From Phycisphaerales bacterium (GTDB lineage Bacteria > Planctomycetota > Phycisphaerae > Tepidisphaerales > Tepidisphaeraceae), in contig JAQGHH010000589.1 in the NCBI GenBank assembly GCA_028288945.1, positions 1 through 5,539 of the forward strand: DNA of 5,539 nt, given 5' to 3'. Numbering within the stretch: the first letter of the stretch is position 1; every line of letters begins with the position of its first letter. This document shows, in pieces, positions 1-5,111 of the stretch. A program made the translations under genes and the position numbers. The notes under the pieces are model-generated. The model was not told the DNA's origin. It was given only the letters and a program-made list of their open reading frames with translations, and ran no database searches.

Positions 1-683
1 TCGCCGACCTTGCGGCGGGCTTCGCGCAGGGCCTGCACGGAGATGTCCATGCAGATGCGGCGCTTGTAGCCTTGCGAATAGGTCAGATATTCCGGGTACT
101 GCACGGGGCCGGAGGCCACGTCCAGCAGGTAATCGCCCTTGGGATGAAGATAGCGGTTGACGCGCAGGTGGCACTTGCGGATGTAATTGGCGGAGACGGG
201 GCGCAGGTCTTCCCAAATGACTGCGTCTTCAAAATCGCCCTTTTCGTCGCGCTTCCAGCCGATCTGGTCGTAGAAGCTTTGGACGGCGCGCTTTTCGGCG
301 CGGTGGGCGGTGCCGTGGCGGACGAAGGCGTCGCGGGTTAGGGCGACGGCGCTGTTGGGCAGCATCATGAGGATGCCGTCTTCGACGCGGTAGGCGAGGG
401 AGTGAGCCGCGTTGACCAATGCGGCGGTAACGCGGCCGTCTACGGGGCTTCCATCAAGGTGCGTGGCGTCGGCCCGTTGCACGGCGGCGTTTAGCAGCTC
501 AAGTTCCTTGTCGCTCATCCAGCGGACAGAGGAATCAGTAATCGGGCAACGCAGGCGCTCGACGAGATCCGCCGGCACATTGCCCGGGCCGACGGCCGCG
601 GGCGCTTGCGCCGCGGAAATGGGCCCGGGCAAAGGTTCGGCGTCTACTACTTGACTTTCCTCTATCATCAACGTCGCCTGCAT
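1..683 (-). CDS. Trm112-like domain plus class I SAM methyltransferase, partial (C-terminus off left edge)
   Basis: An open minus-strand frame starts at ATG 683-681 and continues past base 1, giving 227 visible codons. An in-frame TGA at 692-690 lies just upstream, so the start is 683 or the second in-frame ATG at 668; neither has a clear Shine-Dalgarno. Residues about 44-108 resemble the Trm112/UPF0434 fold: an L-R-C46-P-I-T opening and a closing L-A-Y-R-V-E-D102-G-I-L-M-M-L strand. The second cysteine of the usual CPxC is replaced by Thr49, so zinc binding is doubtful. From about 186 the Rossmann methyltransferase begins: motif I reads Y-L-L-D188-V-A-S-G192-P, and C-M-D213-I-S is the acidic end of strand 2 expected to bind the SAM ribose. 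The family transfers a methyl group from S-adenosylmethionine; the acceptor is unknown. Such Trm112-methyltransferase fusions occur in glycan loci, and the neighbours suggest a sugar substrate, but that is inference. The gene is divergent from the GT genes. Confidence 0.87.
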   Translation of the reverse strand, partial: MQATLMIEESQVVDAEPLPGPISAAQAPAAVGPGNVPADLVERLRCPITDSSVRWMSDKELELLNAAVQRADATHLDGSPVDGRVTAALVNAAHSLAYRVEDGILMMLPNSAVALTRDAFVRHGTAHRAEKRAVQSFYDQIGWKRDEKGDFEDAVIWEDLRPVSANYIRKCHLRVNRYLHPKGDYLLDVASGPVQYPEYLTYSQGYKRRICMDISVQALREARRKVG

Positions 684-863
684 GCAAAATCACCAATGGG
701 AAAAACGCCCCCGCGCCAGACATTTGCTGTAAGGAAGATCGTCAGGACATCCCGATCTCTTCACCAAACGGCGTGGAAACGGCCATGGCGGACCCACGCG
801 GCGAATGGTAGCTTCTCACCTCACGGGCCACAATCACCGATTTATCCAGTAAAGCCCACCACC

Positions 864-2003
864 ATGCGCATCGGTTATTTCGCCAGCGTCCAATATCTCC
901 ACGACAGCCCGATCGGCGGGTACGCGCACATCAAGCAGTTTCTTACTCACGCCGCCGCCATGGGCAATGAGCTGTTGCTCATGCACGGCGGAAGCCATCC
1001 CGATCCCAAAGTTCACCCCGCGCCCAAGGGGCGTCTGGCCAGGCTGATGGCGCTGCGGAGCGTGGACGTCCTTTATTATCGGGTCGAATATCGAACGCCG
1101 AGGGATGTGAAATGGGTGCTGGGGCCGCGGCGGTCGCTGATCGGCTCTCCGCCGGTCGTGTGGGAATTTAACAGCGTGCCGGAGTATGCGCGGGTTGTGG
1201 GCGAGCCCGAAGCGAAAGTGCAGGAGCACATCGCGGCGTTGCGCCATTACGGCGCGGGGTGTGATCTGGTCGTGTGCGTTTCGCAGGCCATCACTGATTA
1301 CGTCCGGGAAAAGCTCGGTCTGCGCAACGTGATGACGGTGCAGAATGGATCCGACCCCGATCTTTTCACTCCCGATGCCGTGCCGGTGAAACGGGTGCTG
1401 CGGCATCCGGACCGGCTGAACGTGGTGTGGATGGGGTCGGCGGAGGTGAAGTGGCACAACTTCGATCTGCTGCGGGATGCCGCATGGCTGCTATGGGATA
1501 ATGGCAGCCCGGTGGCCGACTTCCATATTTTGGGCAAGGGCATGCAGGGTCTGCGCGATCTGCCGCCCAATGTGCATTACCATGGGGCGGAGCAGTACGA
1601 AAAATTACCCAACTGGCTGACGGCGATGGACGTTGGGCTGAACGTCTACCGCGCCGGAGCGGCCGATTACAGTTGCCCGTTGAAGCTTTTTGATTACATG
1701 GCGTGTGGGTTGGCGCTGGTGAGTACGGATCAGCCGCAGGTGCGCGAGGTATTTGAAAAACTGGGGCAGACGGACTTGCTGTTGCCGACGGATGATCCCC
1801 GCGGACTTGCCGCCGCGTTACGCAGCTTGGCCGCAGACCGGGACCGCGTTCGCCGGCAGGGCGCTGCCGGGCGGAAGCTGGTGGTCGATTTCTACAACTG
1901 GCGCCGGGCCGCGAAAGATACGCTGGACGCCATGCAGTCTTTGCTGAACCCCCAGCACGGCCCCGCCCCCACGGCCGTCCGGCCGGGGGCCATTTCCGCA
2001 TAA
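864..2003 (+). CDS. GT-B fold glycosyltransferase, GT4-type
   Basis: A 379-residue protein, normal length for a single-domain GT4 enzyme. These enzymes move a sugar from a nucleotide donor to a growing glycan at the cytoplasmic membrane face. The N-terminal domain opens M-R-I-G-Y-F with a G18-G19 loop and includes V-W-E-F-N-S and V-S-Q-A (139-142), typical of the acceptor half. The interdomain region has V-Q-N-G-S-D (159-164), and the donor domain begins near W-M-G-S (189-192). The donor-site signature is P-L-K274-L-F-D277-Y-M-A-C-G282. Asp277 stands where the second Glu of EX7E usually is, and position 269 is Tyr rather than the first Glu, as in some divergent GT4 members. ATG 864 is chosen because M-R-I-G-Y-F is a canonical beta-1 start. 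The frame stays open upstream to about 606, but that part is low-complexity in character and overlaps the divergent methyltransferase. No strong Shine-Dalgarno precedes 864. Donor and acceptor are unknown. Confidence 0.88.
   Translation: MRIGYFASVQYLHDSPIGGYAHIKQFLTHAAAMGNELLLMHGGSHPDPKVHPAPKGRLARLMALRSVDVLYYRVEYRTPRDVKWVLGPRRSLIGSPPVVWEFNSVPEYARVVGEPEAKVQEHIAALRHYGAGCDLVVCVSQAITDYVREKLGLRNVMTVQNGSDPDLFTPDAVPVKRVLRHPDRLNVVWMGSAEVKWHNFDLLRDAAWLLWDNGSPVADFHILGKGMQGLRDLPPNVHYHGAEQYEKLPNWLTAMDVGLNVYRAGAADYSCPLKLFDYMACGLALVSTDQPQVREVFEKLGQTDLLLPTDDPRGLAAALRSLAADRDRVRRQGAAGRKLVVDFYNWRRAAKDTLDAMQSLLNPQHGPAPTAVRPGAISA
1965..1990 (+). terminator. GC-rich hairpin at the 3' end of the GT4 gene (possible terminator)
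   Basis: GCCCCC at 1965-1970 pairs with GGGGGC at 1985-1990, and GGCC at 1973-1976 pairs with GGCC at 1981-1984 around a GTCC loop, leaving a two-base AC bulge. The structure lies inside the last codons of the gene and has no following T-run, so it is not a standard intrinsic terminator. It could slow transcription or protect the 3' end, or simply reflect Gly/Pro/Ala-rich coding. Confidence 0.22.
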
Positions 2004-2047
2004 GCTCAGTTCATCGCAAGGATTATGCCAAATCACCGGAGGGCGGC

Positions 2048-2116
2048 ATGCGGAGAAATTGGCCGAACTTCCCCAAAATCACTGCTCGCCTTGGTGCGAA
2101 ACGCATGACACAATAG
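2048..2116 (+). CDS. possible 22-residue leader ORF
   Basis: In the gap between the GT4 gene and the first GT2 gene, GGAGGG at 2038-2043 lies four bases before ATG 2048, one of the best ribosome-binding signals in the window. The ORF ends at TAG 2114-2116. The predicted peptide is short and basic (M-R-R-N-W-P-N-F start, M-T-Q end) with six Arg/Lys residues and no recognisable domain. It could be a translated leader upstream of the GT2 run or a chance ORF. The stop is 90 bases before the downstream start, so simple translational coupling is unlikely. Confidence 0.2.
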   Translation: MRRNWPNFPKITARLGAKRMTQ

Positions 2117-2193
2117 CCTTGAGCGGTTCGTGCCTTGGGCCGATATTTGGAAGCGAGCGCCCGTTCCGCGCTTTCAAGCTCGCTCGTCGCTTT

Positions 2194-2197
2194 GGAG
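2194..2197 (+). promoter_or_regulatory. Shine-Dalgarno deciding the GTG start of the first GT2 gene
   Basis: GGAG at 2194-2197 is nine bases upstream of GTG 2207. A longer reading from TTG 2135 has no Shine-Dalgarno and would add 24 residues ahead of the first beta strand that GT2 proteins normally lack. A 7-bp inverted repeat (AGCGAGC 2152-2158, GCTCGCT 2178-2184) lies just upstream and may fold in the leader. Confidence 0.55.
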
Positions 2198-2206
2198 TCG
2201 ATCGCC

Positions 2207-3085
2207 GTGGACCTGCCCCGTATTACCGTCGTCACGCCCAGTTACAACCAGGGTCCGTACCTGGAACAGACGATTCAATCCGTTCTCGGCCAAGGCTACC
2301 CCAATCTCGAATACATCATTTGCGACGGCGGCAGCAAGGATCAGAGCGTCGATATCATCAACCGATACGCCGGCCAGCTCGCGTGGTGGGTCAGCGAAAA
2401 GGACAAGGGCCAGACCGAAGCGCTGAACAAGGGGTTCCGTCGCGCGACCGGCCAGCTCTTCACCTATATCAATAGCGACGATACGCTGGAGCCCGGATCG
2501 CTTATGGCCGCCGCGGAGGCCTTTCGACAAGGCCACGAATGGGTCGGCGGATGGGCGATGTTTATGGAGCCCGATGGCGGACGGTGGCCGCAGCTTCCGG
2601 AGCCGTTTGACCGGCGGACTGACTGGTTCCACTGTAACCCGATCTGCCAGCAGGGTACGTTTTGGGCGGCCCGTTACACGCGGGAGCTTGGAGGCTTCCG
2701 CGAGGACATGCATTTCGCCTTCGATTACGAGTTCTGGATGCGAATCGTTTTTGAGGGCGGTGGGAAACATCACTTACTCCGCCGGTGCATGGGCGGTTAC
2801 CGCCTGCACGACGCGAGCAAGACCGTTTCGCAGTACGAGAAGTTCAAAGTGGAATTTAAGGCCCTGCGGGCGGAATACTGGAAACACCTGACGCCGCGAG
2901 AGCAGCAGAGCACGATCGACCGCCGGCGGAAGTGGGAATCGGAGCAGCACCGGCTATCGGGCTGGCGGGCGATCCGCGAAGGAAACGTCTCTGCCGCCCG
3001 CGAGCACGCTCGCGAGGCTTTTCGCCGATGCAGGACGTCGATCGAATCCTGGCGGTTGATGTATTGTGCCCTACGCGGGTATTGA
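2207..3085 (+). CDS. GT-A fold glycosyltransferase, GT2 family (WfgS-like subtype), with shared C-terminal tail
   Basis: A 292-residue protein starting at GTG. The GT2 catalytic domain covers about residues 5-200: I-T-V-V-T-P-S-Y-N-Q-G (6-16), E-Y-I-I-C-D40-G-G-S for nucleotide binding, and N89-S-D91-D92 as the metal-binding DXD-type motif. F-D173-Y-E175-F-W-M is the likely catalytic-base region. The stretches S-V-L-G-Q-G-Y-P-N-L-E-Y-I and E-K-D-K-G-Q-T-E-A-L-N-K-G are characteristic of the WfgS-like GT2 subgroup found in O-antigen loci. The enzyme should transfer one sugar from a nucleotide donor in the cytoplasm; which sugar cannot be read from sequence. After about residue 245 comes a charged helical region, then a 32-residue tail (261-292) that matches the tails of the next two proteins. 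No signal peptide or membrane segment is seen. It is followed after 18 bases by the next GT2 gene, consistent with one operon. Confidence 0.9.
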   Translation: MDLPRITVVTPSYNQGPYLEQTIQSVLGQGYPNLEYIICDGGSKDQSVDIINRYAGQLAWWVSEKDKGQTEALNKGFRRATGQLFTYINSDDTLEPGSLMAAAEAFRQGHEWVGGWAMFMEPDGGRWPQLPEPFDRRTDWFHCNPICQQGTFWAARYTRELGGFREDMHFAFDYEFWMRIVFEGGGKHHLLRRCMGGYRLHDASKTVSQYEKFKVEFKALRAEYWKHLTPREQQSTIDRRRKWESEQHRLSGWRAIREGNVSAAREHAREAFRRCRTSIESWRLMYCALRGY

Positions 3086-3103
3086 GAGAGCGGCCGGCAA
3101 AGA

Positions 3104-4021
3104 ATGAAGATGCCCGACGGCGCCCCGACAGTCTCGATCGTCATCGGCGCGTACAACGCGCAGCGCTACCTCGCGCAGACGCTCGACACCCTGCTGGCCC
3201 AGACGCTGCGCGACTTTGAGCTGATCGTGGTCGATGACGGCTCCGAGGACGCCACCCCGCGGATCCTCGAGGAGTACAAGAAAAAAGACCCGCGCGTCCG
3301 TCCGTTACGTATCGCTCACGGCGGGATTGTGGACGCGGCCAACGCGGGGATCGAAGCCGCCCGGAGCGAATTGATCGCCCGGGCCGATTCCGACGACCTG
3401 TACCTGCCCCAGCGGCTGGAAAAACAGGTAGAATATCTGGCCACCCACCCGCAAGTCGTGGCGGTAGGGTCGCGGATGATGGTTATCGAGCCTTACGGCT
3501 CGCCCGTGCGTATAAGTGATCACAAGCTCACGCACGAGGAGATCGAAGCCGATCTACTTAAGGGGGTCGGTTGGGCGATGCCCCAGCCGGTCGCCATGCT
3601 CCGAAAGAGCGTGGCGGTGAAGGTCGGCGGTTATCGGAACAAATACCCATGGTCGGAAGATCTCGATCTGTTCTTGCGGATGGCGGAAGTCGGGCGCCTG
3701 GCGAACCTGCCGGACGTGCTGGTCAAGTACCGCCACCACCCCGGCAGCACGAACTGGAGCAAGAACAAGATTCAACTGGCCAACAAGCCCCACATGCTGC
3801 GGGAGGCGTACGAACGCCGCGGCAAGCAGCCCCCGGAGGGGATGATCTTTTCAACCCCCTGGGTCGAGCCGTTGGGCGAGAAGTACACGCACTGGGTCTG
3901 GTGCGCCCTGAAGGACAAGAACGTGACGGGGGCCCGGCGGCATGCGGTGTCCGCGCTGAAGGCCTCTCCCCTTCGACCGTCGGCCTGGCGCGCGGCGTAC
4001 TGCGCACTGAGGGGGTACTGA
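3104..4021 (+). CDS. GT-A fold glycosyltransferase, GT2 family, with shared C-terminal tail
   Basis: A 305-residue protein. The catalytic domain runs from about residue 9: V-S-I-V-I-G-A-Y-N (10-18), V-V-D44-D45-G-S, then A-D95-S-D97-D98 as the metal/nucleotide-binding motif, and S-E185-D186-L-D-L-F-L-R-M as the probable catalytic-base helix. L-E-K-Q-V-E-Y-L and V-A-V-G-S-R-M after the DXD are typical of GT2 enzymes acting in lipopolysaccharide or exopolysaccharide synthesis. Donor and acceptor are unknown. ATG 3104 is taken as start; a second in-frame ATG at 3110 is equally possible, and neither has a good Shine-Dalgarno, so translation may depend on coupling to the gene ending 18 bases upstream. 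The tail 274-305 aligns without gaps to those of the neighbours. The next protein resembles this one along its full length, suggesting tandem duplication. The stop codon overlaps the next start as TGATG. Confidence 0.92.
   Translation: MKMPDGAPTVSIVIGAYNAQRYLAQTLDTLLAQTLRDFELIVVDDGSEDATPRILEEYKKKDPRVRPLRIAHGGIVDAANAGIEAARSELIARADSDDLYLPQRLEKQVEYLATHPQVVAVGSRMMVIEPYGSPVRISDHKLTHEEIEADLLKGVGWAMPQPVAMLRKSVAVKVGGYRNKYPWSEDLDLFLRMAEVGRLANLPDVLVKYRHHPGSTNWSKNKIQLANKPHMLREAYERRGKQPPEGMIFSTPWVEPLGEKYTHWVWCALKDKNVTGARRHAVSALKASPLRPSAWRAAYCALRGY
4009..4015 (+). promoter_or_regulatory. Shine-Dalgarno embedded in the tail codons of the upstream GT2 gene
   Basis: GAGGGGG at 4009-4015 lies five bases before ATG 4021. 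It is formed by the Leu-Arg-Gly codons CTG-AGG-GGG of the upstream protein's conserved tail. With the TGATG stop/start overlap this indicates translational coupling. It also supports ATG 4021 over the longer open frame, which extends back to 3571 inside the neighbouring gene. Confidence 0.65.
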
Positions 4022-4947
4022 TGCCCGCGGCCCCCCCCAAACACCCGACCGTCTCCGTCTGCATGCCCGCCTACAACGTCGAGCGATACATCCGCGAGGC
4101 GGTCGAAAGCGTGCTCAACCAGACCTTCCAGGACTTCGAGCTGATCATCATCGACGACGGCTCGACCGACGGCACCCACGCCATTCTGGAAGAGCTGGAC
4201 AAAAAGGACGCGCGCATTCGGATCGTCACAACCGCGAATCGGGGCGTCTCGGCATCGGCCAACGAAGCGGCGCTGATGGCCCGCGGCGAATTCATCGCCC
4301 GGCTCGACAGCGACGACGTCTCCCCGCCCGACCGCCTGGAAAAACAAGTCGCATTCCTCCGCTCCAACCCCGATTGCGTCGCGGTGGGAGGGCGCGTGCT
4401 GCAGATCGACGAGAGCGGTTTGCCGTTGTACCTGATGCCCGAAATCCAGTTCGACCCCAAGCAAATCGACATCGATTTGATGGCGGGCGGATGGCCGATC
4501 GTGCAGTCGGCGAGCATGTACCGCCGGGACGCGGTGATGGCCGTCGGCGGATATCGCGGGCAGTTTTCTCTGCACGAAGACCATGACCTGTTCCTTCGTC
4601 TTGCCGAGCACGGGCGCCTGGGCAACCTTCCGGACGTCACGCTGCATTACCGCCGGCACGTGAACAGCATCACGTTCACGCAGGTCTCCAAGTCGGAGGG
4701 CGTGTTGGAGCAGATCCTGCGGGATGCGCACGTCCGCCGGGGCTTGCCGGTGAAACAGTCGCTGGTCACGCCCTCCCGCCTGCCGCACGAAATGAATCTA
4801 CTGGCGCGGTGCCGGCACTGGGCATGGATGAGCCTGAAATCCCGCCACCTTATCGCCGCCCGCAAGTACGCGTGGGCCGGCTTCCGCCAGGCCCCGTTCT
4901 CCGCCGTCTCCTGGAAGCTGATGTACTGCGCATTGCGCGGCTGGTGA
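4021..4947 (+). CDS. GT-A fold glycosyltransferase, GT2 family, with shared C-terminal tail
   Basis: A 308-residue protein starting at ATG 4021, whose first base is the last base of the preceding stop codon. The catalytic domain begins with V-S-V-C-M-P-A-Y-N near residue 11, followed by I-I-D-D-G-S-T-D-G. The DXD-type motif is D96-S-D98-D99, and H-E186-D187-H-D-L-F-L-R-L is the likely catalytic-base region. It is clearly paralogous to the preceding protein: R-L-E-K-Q-V, V-A-V-G, V-G-G-Y-R, and G-R-L-G/A-N-L-P-D-V all occur in the same order. It should add one sugar to a membrane-linked glycan intermediate; specificity is unknown. The tail 277-308 ends in M-Y-C-A-L-R-G-W, where the two upstream proteins end in G-Y. 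There is no membrane helix. Four bases after the stop a hairpin repeat begins, which may mark the end of this transcript segment. Confidence 0.93.
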   Translation: MPAAPPKHPTVSVCMPAYNVERYIREAVESVLNQTFQDFELIIIDDGSTDGTHAILEELDKKDARIRIVTTANRGVSASANEAALMARGEFIARLDSDDVSPPDRLEKQVAFLRSNPDCVAVGGRVLQIDESGLPLYLMPEIQFDPKQIDIDLMAGGWPIVQSASMYRRDAVMAVGGYRGQFSLHEDHDLFLRLAEHGRLGNLPDVTLHYRRHVNSITFTQVSKSEGVLEQILRDAHVRRGLPVKQSLVTPSRLPHEMNLLARCRHWAWMSLKSRHLIAARKYAWAGFRQAPFSAVSWKLMYCALRGW

Positions 4948-4951
4948 TTCA

Positions 4952-4986
4952 CCCTCTCTCTATCAGGGAGAGGGCAGGATGAGGGT
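4952..4986 (-). repeat. short palindromic repeat, copy A (inverted relative to copy B)
   Basis: CCCTCTCTCT (4952-4961) and AGGGAGAGGG (4965-4974) form a 10-bp stem with one G-T pair and a three-base loop, followed by TGAGGGT (4980-4986). Read on the minus strand, the element begins ACCCTCA, continues CCCTCTCCCTG, and matches copy B at 5154-5190 apart from one small indel and several substitutions. From memory, closely similar GC-rich palindromes are dispersed in intergenic regions of many bacterial genomes. It starts four bases after the GT stop codon and could act as a weak terminator or 3'-end stabiliser, although no T-run follows. Confidence 0.75.
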
Positions 4987-5022
4987 GGAGCGTTCGGGCT
5001 TAGTGAAGACGTGTTTTCCAAT

Positions 5023-5098
5023 GTAGGGTGGGCGTACTCGCCCACCATTTCGCAGATGGCGTTGGAAGGACGGTGGGCGAGAGTACGCACGCTCTACC
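5023..5098. repeat. imperfect inverted repeat with about 25-base arms
   Basis: The left arm at 5023-5046 starts GTAGGGTGGGC, passes through GCGTACTC and ends GCCCACC. The right arm at 5072-5098 is its imperfect reverse complement, with GGTGGGCGAGAGTACGC and a CTCTACC end. They share an exact GCGTACTC core and an exact GCCCACC end, differ by a two-base insertion and a few substitutions, and enclose a 25-base loop. Elements of the GTAGGGTGGGC...GCCCACC kind are, as I recall, common dispersed repeats in several bacterial phyla. No coding potential is credited to this segment. Confidence 0.72.
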
Positions 5099-5111
5099 GG
5101 CATGTATGACG

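Noticed and set aside
606..863. An 86-residue N-terminal extension of the GT4-type protein
   Set aside because: It overlaps the divergent methyltransferase gene, shows no domain, and precedes a textbook GT-B beta-1 start at 864.
684..863. Divergent promoter region between the methyltransferase and GT4 genes
   Set aside because: A promoter must lie nearby, but I found no convincing -35/-10 pair or operator-like palindrome on either strand, so no site is annotated.
834..2001. Minus-strand open frames of about 200 codons opposite the GT4 gene
   Set aside because: They are shadows of the plus-strand GT4 gene, whose motifs are clear; the antisense products have no domain-like pattern.
3571..4020. 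A 150-residue N-terminal extension of the third GT2 protein
   Set aside because: It is an out-of-frame reading of the upstream GT2 gene. The domain begins just after ATG 4021, which has a Shine-Dalgarno and a TGATG overlap.
3772..4788. Long minus-strand open frame (338 codons) opposite the second and third GT2 genes
   Set aside because: It lies antisense to two GT2 genes with intact catalytic motifs, shows no recognisable domain, and is explained by high GC content and codon bias.
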